DNA of 12,030 nucleotides from JAUSIF01 sp036556265 (GCA_036556265.1 DATBJU010000079.1:1-12030), one strand, 5' to 3'. Counted from the first letter of the stretch, positions 6,354 to 12,030 are shown. Numbers and translations: made by a program. Notes: generated by a model not told the origin, from the letters alone.

Positions 6354-7514
6354 ATGAGCGGGGTCGTCATCGTCGGCGCGGGGCAGGCCGCGGCAGAGTG
6401 CGCAACCGTGTTGCGCGCGGGCGGCTATTCGGCGCCGATCACGATCGTCGGCGATGAGCCGTACCTGCCCTATCAGCGGCCGCCGCTCTCCAAGGATTTC
6501 CTCTCCGGCAAGAGCCCGCGTGAAAAGCTGGAGTTGCGGCCCAAGGACTTCTGGAGCGCGCAAAAGGTGACGCTCGAGCTCGGGACGCCGGTGAAGGCGA
6601 TCGATCGCGCGAAGCGTTGCGTCACGCTGGCAGGCGGTAGGACGATCGACTACGGGACGCTGGTTCTCGCCACCGGCACGCGATCACGTCTTCCTCCCCT
6701 CCCCGGCATTCAGCTCGATCGCGTGCATTTGCTGCGGCGGATCGACGACGTGACGCGGCTGCGGCCCGCGCTCGATGCGGCGAAGCGCATCGCGATCGTG
6801 GGCGGCGGCTACATCGGGCTCGAAGTCGCGGCAGTCGCGCGCAGTGAGGGTCGCGACGTCACTGTGCTGGAGGCGGAGGACCGCGTGATGAAGCGCGTGA
6901 CCTCGCCGCCGGTTTCCGCATTCTATGAGGGCATGCATCGGTCGCGCGGCGTCGATATCCGCCTCAATACCAAGATCGAGGCGATCGACGGCGGGACGCG
7001 CGCGGAAGGTTTGCGCCTCGCGGGCGGCGCACGGATCGACACAGATCTCGTGCTGATCGCGACCGGCGCGCTGCCGAACGAAGAGCTCGCCGCCGAAGCC
7101 GGCCTCGCGTGCGACAACGGCATCGTCGTCGATGAATTCGCGCATACTGCCGACGAGCACGTGTACGCGATCGGTGACTGCACACGCTTTCCGAGCCGGC
7201 GTTATGGCCGCCGCATCCGCCTCGAGTGCGTGCAGAATGCGTTCGATCAGGCGAAGGCCGCCGCGGCCGCGATGCTCGGAAAGCCGGCGGCGTATGATCC
7301 AGTGCCTTGGTTCTGGTCCGACCAGTACGACGTAAAGTTCCAGAGCGCCGGGCTATCGGAAGGATACGAAGAGGCGAATATCGTGGGCGACCCGGCGAAC
7401 CCGCATTTCTCTGTGGAGTACCGCAAGGGCGGGAAGCTGATCGCCGTCGACGCAGTCAATGACGGCCGCGCCTACATGGCAGGCCGCAAGCGGATCGCGG
7501 CGGAGACGGGGTGA
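6354..7514 (+). CDS. FAD-dependent NAD(P)H oxidoreductase, rhodocoxin/putidaredoxin reductase type
   Basis: This 386-residue flavoprotein resembles reductases that pass electrons from NADH to a 2Fe-2S ferredoxin feeding a P450 or ring dioxygenase. The FAD-binding dinucleotide motif VVIVGAGQAAAE is at 4-15 and YQRPPLSKDFL at 40-50. LVLATGTR is at 103-110. The NAD(P)H motif IAIVGGGYIGLE is at 147-158, LIATGALPN at 234-242 and the second FAD contact YAIGDC at 271-276. VPWFWSDQYD (317-326) begins the C-terminal reductase domain of this subfamily. It is slightly shorter than typical (about 400-410). No ferredoxin, P450 or oxygenase gene is visible nearby, so its partner must be encoded elsewhere or outside the window. 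The start ATG at 6354 has GAAAG upstream. Confidence 0.9.
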   Translation: MSGVVIVGAGQAAAECATVLRAGGYSAPITIVGDEPYLPYQRPPLSKDFLSGKSPREKLELRPKDFWSAQKVTLELGTPVKAIDRAKRCVTLAGGRTIDYGTLVLATGTRSRLPPLPGIQLDRVHLLRRIDDVTRLRPALDAAKRIAIVGGGYIGLEVAAVARSEGRDVTVLEAEDRVMKRVTSPPVSAFYEGMHRSRGVDIRLNTKIEAIDGGTRAEGLRLAGGARIDTDLVLIATGALPNEELAAEAGLACDNGIVVDEFAHTADEHVYAIGDCTRFPSRRYGRRIRLECVQNAFDQAKAAAAAMLGKPAAYDPVPWFWSDQYDVKFQSAGLSEGYEEANIVGDPANPHFSVEYRKGGKLIAVDAVNDGRAYMAGRKRIAAETG

Positions 7515-7536
7515 GGCCCCGGTGAAATGCAAGAGC

Positions 7537-7558
7537 GCGGTCGGCTCGAGCTGACCGC
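7537..7558. terminator. Hairpin between convergent genes, possible terminator
   Basis: GCGGTCGGC-TCGA-GCTGACCGC forms a 9-bp stem with one G-U pair and a 4-base loop. It lies in the 73-base gap between the stops of the flavoprotein gene (+) and the exported-protein gene (-). Only two T residues follow on the plus strand, so it is at best a weak intrinsic terminator, or an mRNA 3'-end stabiliser. Confidence 0.45.
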
Positions 7559-7587
7559 TTACGCAATCCGAAATTTCTCGGGTTCAG

Positions 7588-8034
7588 CTAGCACGCTTGC
7601 TGACCAGTCGCGCAAGGATTCGGGCCCTTGGGATCTTCCTTCTTCGGGCTTTTCAAATAGGCGGCGCCACGCGGCCCGACCGGCAGCGTCGTCGCGCCCG
7701 TTCCCCCGCCGGGCGAAGGAGGCGGTTCCGCGCCGAGCACCTTGTGAGGCGAAGCTGGCGGCGCTGCCCGGAGGAAGTCCGGCGCAATGATTCCGGCGGC
7801 GCCGGGCTTGCCGTACGCATTGAGTGCGCCTGCTGCGGCTCCCGGCTGAAGCGTTCCGGGGGTCACTCCTCCGGTACCGCCCTGGAAAGTGTGCGGGCCG
7901 GCACCAGGACCTGCCTGGACTGCTGGCGGCTGTACGCCCTGTGCAAGCGCAGCGCTGACAAGTGCAAGCGCAGCACCGGCTGCCGCGAGTGCGATCACAG
8001 CGGGCGGTGAATTTCTGGAACGAGTCTTCGACAT
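7588..8034 (-). CDS. Exported Pro/Gly/Ala-rich protein of unknown function
   Basis: I do not recognise this 148-residue protein. It has a strong signal peptide: basic MSKTRSRN, a long alanine-rich hydrophobic core (about 11-30) and a probable cleavage site ALA-Q at 31/32. The mature part is low-complexity, rich in Gly, Pro and Ala (QPPAVQAGPGAGPHTFQGG, then PGTLQPGAAAGAL). It includes a short IIAPDFLRAAPP segment, a basic patch (LKSPKKEDPK) and a two-cysteine end (GPNPCATGQQAC). The ending recalls GPNCATC in the exported protein at 9416-9940. ATG at 8034 follows AGGAGG closely, a near-perfect ribosome site that fixes the start; a slightly longer frame upstream is not needed. It is the last of three same-strand exported-protein genes, separated from its neighbour by 196 bases, so it probably has its own promoter. 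Confidence 0.65.
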   Translation of the reverse strand: MSKTRSRNSPPAVIALAAAGAALALVSAALAQGVQPPAVQAGPGAGPHTFQGGTGGVTPGTLQPGAAAGALNAYGKPGAAGIIAPDFLRAAPPASPHKVLGAEPPPSPGGGTGATTLPVGPRGAAYLKSPKKEDPKGPNPCATGQQAC

Positions 8035-8158
8035 CGTTTCCTCCTGATCGGTCGTCAGCCGCAATGGCAGCCTCATCCCCCAGTCGAAAGCATACGCGCA
8101 ATCGGTTGCCCGCGTGATGCGAAACGCGACCTTCGTCTCACGGATCGGGGAGCGTCGG

Positions 8159-8178
8159 CCCTATAAGAGATGATAGGG
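8159..8178. promoter_or_regulatory. Near-palindrome CCCTAT-N8-ATAGGG, possible operator
   Basis: The arms CCCTAT (8159-8164) and ATAGGG (8173-8178) are perfectly inverted. On the minus strand it reads CCCTAT-N6-TTATAGGG, nearly the same as the element at 10025-10045 (CCCTAT-N6-TTATAAGGG). It lies about 125 bases upstream of the exported-protein gene starting at 8034, with a run of six A residues (minus strand) just before it. That run, read as T on the plus strand, could alternatively make this a weak plus-strand terminator, but no plus-strand gene precedes it. Operator function is inference. Confidence 0.4.
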
Positions 8179-8230
8179 GCGCGGACTTTTTTGCCGGTCC
8201 CGAGCGTGCCATTGCGGTTCCGTCCGGGGT

Positions 8231-9271
8231 CTATTGAGAGGACTCACTCTTGTCGTCCTGTTTTTCGGTCTTCGACTGGCCGCCAGTTGAGCCGCCTGTG
8301 CCTGTTCCAGTTCCAGTTCCCGTGCTCGCGCCGGTCTTCGTGGCGGTGCCGCCGCTCGGCGCCCCGCTCGCCTCGCCGACCGGAACGCTGTCGATGTACC
8401 AGCCGCCGTATTCCGGCTGGGTCTTCTTCTTGTTGTCGGGAGTAAAGCCCGAGCCCCAGACGCCATATTTCGATGCGTCCTTCGATGATTTGTCCGGGGT
8501 GAACCCCGAGCCCCAGGTGCCATACTTCGTCTTGGAGCTGGACGACTTGTCAGGTGTGAAGCCTGAGCCCCACGTTCCATACTTTTCGTTCGACGATTTG
8601 TCCGGCGTGTAGCCCGGCCCGTACGTTCCGTACTTCGATTCGTCCTTCGATGATTTGTCCGGGGTGAACCCCGAGCCCCAGGTGCCATACTTGGTCTTGT
8701 CGCCGGATGACTTGTCGGGTGTGAAGCCCGAGCCCCACGTTCCATACTTCGACTTCTCGTTCGACGATTCGTCCGGCGTGTAGCCCATGCCCAAAGTGCC
8801 GAACTTCGCGCCTTCGCTCTTCTTGCTCTTGGTCGGCGGCTTTGCGTAGTCGCGGGCGGCACCGAGCTCATCCGATTTCGTGGACTGCTTAACCTTCAAT
8901 GCGTCCACCTTCGTCGGCTTCGTCGCCGCCTTCTCGAATCCGTCCACGTTCATTCGGAAGTTCGACGGATTCCACAACCTTTGTCGGGTTGGCGTCCGCG
9001 TCTCTGCTGACGGTACCGACTCTGCGTCGCGCCCGCCGGTGCTCGGCTGCGGATTGATGACCGACGAAAATCCCGGAATGCTCCCGCCAGGGCCAGGACC
9101 GAGGCCGGTGACGCCCGAGGGATTCTTCGAGGTATTCGCCGGCGGAACCAGCAAGGGCTGATTCAAGCCCGGTGTGGTCAGCGGCTTCGTTGGCGTGACC
9201 GATGACTGTGCGACCGCGGGAGTGCTGCCGAGGAAGACAGCGAGAATGCATCCAAACATTACACGGCGCAT
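8231..9271 (-). CDS. Exported protein with seven 19-residue KYGTWGSGFTPDKSS repeats
   Basis: I do not recognise this 346-residue protein. A signal peptide (MRRVMFGCILAVFLGSTPAVAQ) has probable cleavage after AVA-Q at about 21-22. Residues 23-115 are Pro/Ser/Thr/Asn-rich and contain TPTKPLTTPG (26-35) and NFRMNVDGF (104-112), both echoed in the exported protein at 9416-9940. A Lys-rich linker (116-155) follows. Residues 156-286 are seven tandem units, consensus KYGTWGSGFTPDKSS plus four variable polar residues. The tail is a cryptic unit (EYGGWYIDS), a Gly/Thr stretch (TGTGTGTGTGG) and a charged end. Glycine with Tyr, Trp and Phe at fixed spacing suggests a fibrous, adhesive or self-associating extracellular segment, by analogy only. 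No cysteine occurs after the signal peptide and no LPXTG-type or membrane anchor is visible. ATG at 9271 has a strong GGAGGAAA site. Confidence 0.72.
   Translation of the reverse strand: MRRVMFGCILAVFLGSTPAVAQSSVTPTKPLTTPGLNQPLLVPPANTSKNPSGVTGLGPGPGGSIPGFSSVINPQPSTGGRDAESVPSAETRTPTRQRLWNPSNFRMNVDGFEKAATKPTKVDALKVKQSTKSDELGAARDYAKPPTKSKKSEGAKFGTLGMGYTPDESSNEKSKYGTWGSGFTPDKSSGDKTKYGTWGSGFTPDKSSKDESKYGTYGPGYTPDKSSNEKYGTWGSGFTPDKSSSSKTKYGTWGSGFTPDKSSKDASKYGVWGSGFTPDNKKKTQPEYGGWYIDSVPVGEASGAPSGGTATKTGASTGTGTGTGTGGSTGGQSKTEKQDDKSESSQ
8291..8332 (-). repeat. Thr-Gly microrepeat near the 3' end of the repeat protein gene
   Basis: About fourteen codons encode GASTGTGTGTGTGG, using variants of a 6-base ACN-GGN unit (for example ACTGGA and ACAGGC). 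Codon variation between copies means it is not a pure simple-sequence repeat, so slippage is probably limited. At protein level it forms a flexible linker before the charged C-terminus. Confidence 0.6.
8414..8806 (-). repeat. 57-bp tandem repeat array (7 units) with duplicated 3-unit block
   Basis: The seven units run from 8806 down to 8414 on the minus strand. Each is 57 bp (19 codons) except unit 4, which lacks two codons. Units 2 and 5 share nearly the same codons (AAGTATGGAACGTGGGGCTC). Units 3 and 6 differ by a single base over 57. Units 1 and 4 share GGCTACACGCCGGAC and TCGTCGAACGA. The array is therefore block 1-2-3 (8806-8636) duplicated as block 4-5-6 (8635-8471), plus a diverged seventh unit (8470-8414) ending DNKKKTQP. 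Confidence 0.9.
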
Positions 9272-9376
9272 GGATTTCCTCCGACGATTTGCCCCCGCCG
9301 ATCCGGCGTAATCAAACCGAAGTCTGCTCTTGTTTGTTGGCGTCCCTCCAGCGCAAAGCCCGAAGACACAGAAGCA

Positions 9377-9402
9377 CGCAAAGTATCGCGCGCAAAGTAT
9401 CG
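9377..9402. repeat. Direct repeat CGCAAAGTATCG x2 upstream of the repeat-protein gene
   Basis: CGCAAAGTATCG occurs at 9377-9388 and again at 9391-9402, a 14-base period. A shorter copy of its first part, CGCAAAG, lies at 9352-9358. All lie in the 144-base gap between the two exported-protein genes, 80-130 bases before the start at 9271. The spacing is close to 1.4 helical turns. It could be a tandem operator or duplicated promoter element (the minus strand reads CGATACTTTGCG twice), or a chance local duplication. Confidence 0.45.
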
Positions 9403-9415
9403 TCCAGCCCGTCGT

Positions 9416-9940
9416 CTAGTTCCTAAATCCACCCGTCTTGACCCCGTCTATGTCGACCTCGAAATTGTGCGTCGTGCTGTAGTCGGATTCGCGCCTATTC
9501 TTACCCTTTTCACTTCCGCTGTTTCCGCCGCTGTTGGACTTCGTCTGCAGGGTGCGTGCCGACGCCTCGTTCGCCGAGGGCTTGAAGGCGGGTCGCGGAC
9601 TCGTTGCAACTGCGGCGCTCGCGCCGACCAAATGTTTCGGGGTGGTAGGACAGGTGGCGCAGTTCGGCCCTACCTGTATGGATCGCGGCACCCCGCCGGG
9701 CACAGTGGCGCCCGGCAAGAGCGGTCTTGTTGGAAGCTGCATGCCGGGCTGGACGTTGTATTCGACCCCGACCGCGCCGGGCGTGAGGGGTTTTGTCGGA
9801 AGCTGCACGGCCGGCTGCACGCCAGGAGCGAGCAGGCCCGGCGATGTCGACTGAATCTGCGGCGCGTTGGGCGACTGGGCGAGTACGATGGTGCCGAACG
9901 CAAAGAAGACGGATGCTGAGCCGAATAGAAGTCCGCGCAT
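9416..9940 (-). CDS. Exported proline-rich protein with two 22-residue repeats and a CxxC
   Basis: I do not recognise this 174-residue protein. A signal peptide (MRGLLFGSASVFFAFGTIVLAQ) has probable cleavage after LA-Q at 21-22. The first 90 mature residues are Pro-rich, with two copies of VQPxxQLPTKPLTPGA (41-56 and 63-78). GPNCATC (91-97) gives a CxxC that may bind metal or form a disulfide. The centre is Ser/Asn/Lys-rich and probably disordered, and the protein ends NFEVDIDGVKTGGFRN. PTKPLTPG and the NF-x4-DG motif both recur in the neighbouring repeat protein (8231-9271), in the same order, so the two look related. The start is set by AGGAGG seven bases before the ATG at 9940; an in-frame ATG at 9958 would place that site inside the coding region. 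It is divergent from the LuxR-type gene. Confidence 0.66.
   Translation of the reverse strand: MRGLLFGSASVFFAFGTIVLAQSPNAPQIQSTSPGLLAPGVQPAVQLPTKPLTPGAVGVEYNVQPGMQLPTRPLLPGATVPGGVPRSIQVGPNCATCPTTPKHLVGASAAVATSPRPAFKPSANEASARTLQTKSNSGGNSGSEKGKNRRESDYSTTHNFEVDIDGVKTGGFRN
9707..9820 (-). repeat. Two-copy 66-bp internal repeat in the proline-rich exported protein gene
   Basis: Codons for VQPAVQLPTKPLTPGA (9820-9773) are repeated 66 bases later as VQPGMQLPTRPLLPGA (9754-9707). The copies are clearly alike in DNA (GGAAGCTGCA on the plus strand of both) but more diverged than the block duplication in the neighbouring gene. Confidence 0.7.
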
Positions 9941-10024
9941 GGGCGGCCTCCTGAGCATGTGCCCCGGTGCAATCCCCTTATCGCAGAGGTTGAGCGCCTT
10001 GCGTGCGGATGTAAAGCTGCGCGA

Positions 10025-10045
10025 CCCTATGCAATGTTATAAGGG
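10025..10045. promoter_or_regulatory. Near-palindrome CCCTAT-N6-TTATAAGGG at the centre of the divergent region
   Basis: CCCTAT (10025-10030) is followed after six bases by TTATAAGGG (10037-10045), an imperfect inverted repeat of about 20 bp. It lies 84 bases from both the ATG at 9940 (-) and the GTG at 10130 (+), the exact middle of the divergent region. A very similar element is at 8159-8178. A further single arm, CCCCTTAT, occurs at 9974-9981. Size and symmetry fit a dimeric regulator's operator; the LuxR-type protein encoded next door is an obvious candidate. This is inference. Confidence 0.45.
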
Positions 10046-10129
10046 ACGTTCTGCTGGTTCCGCCGGCCCATTCGAGACCTGGGCAAATTCATAGTATCTA
10101 GTCGACGAGCGGCCGCGAGGAGCACAGCC

Positions 10130-11242
10130 GTGGCTCGCAGTCAGAGTTCGACGCGCAACGGTCAGGCGGTTACGCAGCTGAAGCAGCTCTGCTGCCTCGG
10201 CCTCGGCCCGGGCGCCCTCGCGCCGCCGTTGACGCGTCAGTTGCTCCGTCTGATTCCGGGTTACGCCGCGAGCATCTTCTTTACCGACGAGAGCGGCGAC
10301 CTCGTCAACATGTACGACGAAAATCCGGCGTTCGTCGACGTCGGCCCGATCTACCTCAACGAATTCCATAAACGCCGCGAAGTCGAAATCTGGATCGGCC
10401 TTAAGGAAAGATTCCGGCTTGGCCGCGCCGGCGTGATGATCGAGGAGATCGTCAAGTTGGACCCGCACGATTGGAAACGTAGCGACATGTACAACGAGGT
10501 ATTCCGCCCGCTCGGTTGCGACGGCGGCTTGCGCCTCGCCGTGCGTGATGGCGGACGGCCGCTGGGCGGGGTCGCCGTCTCGCGCAGCGAAGGCGAGCGC
10601 GAGTTCACGCGAGAGGACCTCGACCTGCTGGTCTCGTTCGAGCCGTACTTTGCGCATGCGTTCGACCCGCCGTCCGGCCCCGTGGCGATGGTCGAGAGCG
10701 ACGCCGACGAAGATGAAGGACTGATCGTCGCCGAGCGGGACGGCCGCATTCGGCATATCTCGCAGCAAGCGCGAGTTCTCCTGTTCTACTCGACGAACGA
10801 GGATGTTGCGCCCGGGCGGATCCACGCGGGCAAACAGGAACTTCCACCGCGCATCGCGCAACTCGTTCACTCGTTCGCGGAAGTCTTCGAAGGCAATGCT
10901 TCAGTCGCGCCGCCCGTCTCCTCGCACCAGAACAGCTGGGGCGAATTCGTCTTTCGCGCGTACTGGCTCAACGGCCAGGGCGCGCGCACGCCGCTTGTTG
11001 CGATTCGGGTGAGCCGCAGGGAGCCGCTGCCGGTTCGACTCCTGCGCCGAATGCAGCGCCTGCCGCTGAGCGAGCGGCAGATCGAGGTGTCATTGCATCT
11101 TGCCTCCGGCAAGACCTACAAGGAGATCGCCGAACGGCTGGGCGTGAGCCGCCCGACTGCGATCTACCACGCGCAGGAAGCGTTCAATAAGCTCGGCGTC
11201 TCGAGCCGCGCCGAGCTGCAGGCGAAGCTGATGACTCTGTAA
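10130..11242 (+). CDS. LuxR-type (GerE-like HTH) transcriptional regulator with sensory N-terminus
   Basis: This 370-residue DNA-binding regulator has a C-terminal LuxR/GerE helix-turn-helix at about 308-366. LPLSERQIEV (311-320), YKEIAERLGVS (330-340) and a recognition helix followed by NKLGVSSRAEL are the expected landmarks. The first 180 residues look like a GAF-type sensor: strands around GYAASIFFTDESG, GCDGGLRLAVRDGGRPLGGVAVSR, and a closing helix EDLDLLVSFEPYFAHAF. Residues 196-290 resemble a PAS-like module (GLIVAERDGRIRHISQQARVLL). No autoinducer-binding domain or receiver domain is evident, so the signal is unknown. The start is GTG at 10130 with GAGGAG about nine bases upstream. It is divergent from the exported-protein genes, and the palindrome at 10025-10045 lies between them, so autoregulation and control of those genes are plausible. 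Confidence 0.85.
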   Translation: MARSQSSTRNGQAVTQLKQLCCLGLGPGALAPPLTRQLLRLIPGYAASIFFTDESGDLVNMYDENPAFVDVGPIYLNEFHKRREVEIWIGLKERFRLGRAGVMIEEIVKLDPHDWKRSDMYNEVFRPLGCDGGLRLAVRDGGRPLGGVAVSRSEGEREFTREDLDLLVSFEPYFAHAFDPPSGPVAMVESDADEDEGLIVAERDGRIRHISQQARVLLFYSTNEDVAPGRIHAGKQELPPRIAQLVHSFAEVFEGNASVAPPVSSHQNSWGEFVFRAYWLNGQGARTPLVAIRVSRREPLPVRLLRRMQRLPLSERQIEVSLHLASGKTYKEIAERLGVSRPTAIYHAQEAFNKLGVSSRAELQAKLMTL

Positions 11243-11257
11243 CGCCGGGCGCCGGGC

Positions 11258-11317
11258 AACGTCCGATGGCCGCGGGCGCGCGGCAGGGCTATTCTATGTA
11301 TCCCCAACGCGGACGTT
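11258..11317. other. 8-bp inverted repeat in the leader of the PNPOx-like gene
   Basis: AACGTCCG (11258-11265) and CGGACGTT (11310-11317) are perfect complements flanking 44 bases just before the ATG at 11322. The second arm covers the place where the ribosome would bind, so pairing could mask it, or the arms could be protein-binding half sites. There is no T tract to suggest a terminator. GC-rich sequence makes chance pairing fairly likely. Confidence 0.25.
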
Positions 11318-11321
11318 CGCC

Positions 11322-11930
11322 ATGACCATCCTGTATCACGAGGGCAATCGGCGGCTGCAGGACGAATTCGACAGCCGCAGGATCGCCGACCGGCTGGACG
11401 AGCTCGCGCGCACCGCTTTCAGCGATGACGACAAGGCATTCATCGAGAGCCGGCTGTTCTTCTTCCTCGCGACGGCCGACGCGGAATGCCGGCCCGACTG
11501 CAGTCACAAGGGCGGCATGCCGGGATTCGTGCGCGTATCGGCGCCGGACGAGATCGTGTTTCCCGACTACGACGGCAACGGCATGTTCAAGAGCCTCGGC
11601 AACATCGCGGTGAACCCGCAGGTCGGACTTCTCTTCATGGACTTCGAGAAGCCGCGCCGGCTCCGCGTCAACGGGGAAGCGAGCGTCTCACGCAACGACC
11701 CGCTGCTTGCGCACACCGTCGGCGCGCAGTTGATCGTGCGGGTGAAGGCGCAGGCGATCTTTCCGAACTGCCCGCGCTACATCCCGAAGATGCAGCTCGT
11801 AGAGCCGTCGATCTACGCCCCGCGGCCGGGCACGGAATTCCCCGAGCCGGAGTGGAAGAGCTTTCCGGAATTTGCGCCGGTCATACATCCGCGGCAGAAG
11901 ACATTCGCCGGCGATCCGCCGGCGACGTGA
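11322..11930 (+). CDS. Pyridoxamine 5'-phosphate oxidase family (FMN-binding split barrel) protein
   Basis: This 202-residue protein has the PNPOx-like split beta-barrel pattern. An N-terminal helix region (LQDEFDSRRIADRLDELAR) leads into RLFFFLATADAECRPDCSHKGGMPGFVRV (44-72). IVFPDYDGNGMFKSLGNIAVNPQVGLLFMDFEKPRRLRVNGEASV (78-122) follows, the core FMN-contact region of this family. The end carries NCPRYIPKMQLVE (149-161). This is the layout of family proteins annotated as pyridoxamine 5'-phosphate oxidase-related, which are usually flavin- or F420-type reductases or haem binders rather than true PdxH, so vitamin B6 synthesis should not be inferred. The ribosome site before ATG 11322 is weak (GCGGA). 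The next gene starts nine bases after its stop, so they form an operon. Confidence 0.85.
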   Translation: MTILYHEGNRRLQDEFDSRRIADRLDELARTAFSDDDKAFIESRLFFFLATADAECRPDCSHKGGMPGFVRVSAPDEIVFPDYDGNGMFKSLGNIAVNPQVGLLFMDFEKPRRLRVNGEASVSRNDPLLAHTVGAQLIVRVKAQAIFPNCPRYIPKMQLVEPSIYAPRPGTEFPEPEWKSFPEFAPVIHPRQKTFAGDPPAT

Positions 11931-11939
11931 ACGCCGTCC

Positions 11940-12030
11940 ATGAGCGAAACGCAGGCCCTGTTCGATGTGCTCCGGCAGTCCGCGTATCCGGCCGTGGCGG
12001 CCGCAATCGAACAACTCGTGAAAACAGGCG
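11940..12030 (+). CDS. 5' end of an unidentified gene (partial)
   Basis: Thirty codons are visible from ATG at 11940: MSETQALFDVLRQSAYPAVA and then AAIEQLVKTG. The frame is open to the window edge, and spacing to the preceding stop (9 bases) suggests translation from the same mRNA. The start resembles the helical N-terminus of some adenylate/guanylate cyclase-domain proteins (DUF5939 type), but 30 residues are too few to assign it. Confidence 0.5.
   Translation, partial: MSETQALFDVLRQSAYPAVAAAIEQLVKTG

Noticed and set aside
8159..8192. Plus-strand terminator formed by the CCCTAT hairpin and the T6 run at 8187-8192
   Set aside because: No plus-strand gene is upstream within reach and the stem is only 6 bp with 8 bases between stem and T run; the operator reading is preferred but not proven.
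8414..8806. CRISPR-like array
   Set aside because: The repeats are in-frame coding, lack distinct unique spacers, and are translated as a regular 19-residue protein repeat after a signal peptide.

Overview
The window is GC-rich chromosomal DNA with dense short-gap gene packing and strong Shine-Dalgarno sites. It most likely comes from an alphaproteobacterium, probably of the Hyphomicrobiales (Rhizobiales). Three things suggest this. A Ppx/GppA phosphatase gene overlaps rlmE. A textbook EcfG-type general-stress promoter (GGAAC-N16-CGTT), a hallmark of this class, precedes a DUF883/DUF1469 gene pair. A small secreted protein of a kind I associate with rhizobial genomes is present. Taxonomy below class level is inference. 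I see no phage, transposase, CRISPR, rRNA or tRNA.

Layout. (1) 1-2011: the tail of an MFS-type transporter (+) converges on the ppx/gppA-rlmE operon (-), with a double-hairpin repeat/terminator between them. (2) 2220-2996: a lone 2OG-Fe(II) oxygenase-like gene (+). (3) 3012-5041 (-): an AI-2E family permease, then a DUF883 (ElaB/YqjD-like) and DUF1469 (YqjE/holin-like) envelope pair with its own predicted stress promoter. (4) 5170-7514 (+): a nitroreductase, a small secreted protein and a rhodocoxin/putidaredoxin-reductase-type flavoprotein in close succession, a possible redox operon. (5) 7588-9940 (-): three consecutive genes for exported, low-complexity proteins I cannot assign. (6) 10130-12030 (+): a LuxR-type regulator divergent from the exported-protein cluster, then a PNPOx-fold flavoprotein and the start of another gene.

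The most unusual part is 7588-11242. The middle exported protein carries seven 19-residue units of the form KYGTWGSGFTPDKSS-N4. At DNA level the array is a duplicated three-unit block. Its N-terminal half shares two motifs (PTKPL-TPG and NF-x4-DG) with the neighbouring exported protein, which suggests a modular family. A similar near-palindrome, CCCTAT-N6-TTATA(A)GGG, lies midway between the LuxR gene and its divergent neighbour, and again upstream of the third exported-protein gene. This suggests, but does not prove, that the regulator and exported proteins form one unit, perhaps building or decorating an extracellular or envelope structure.
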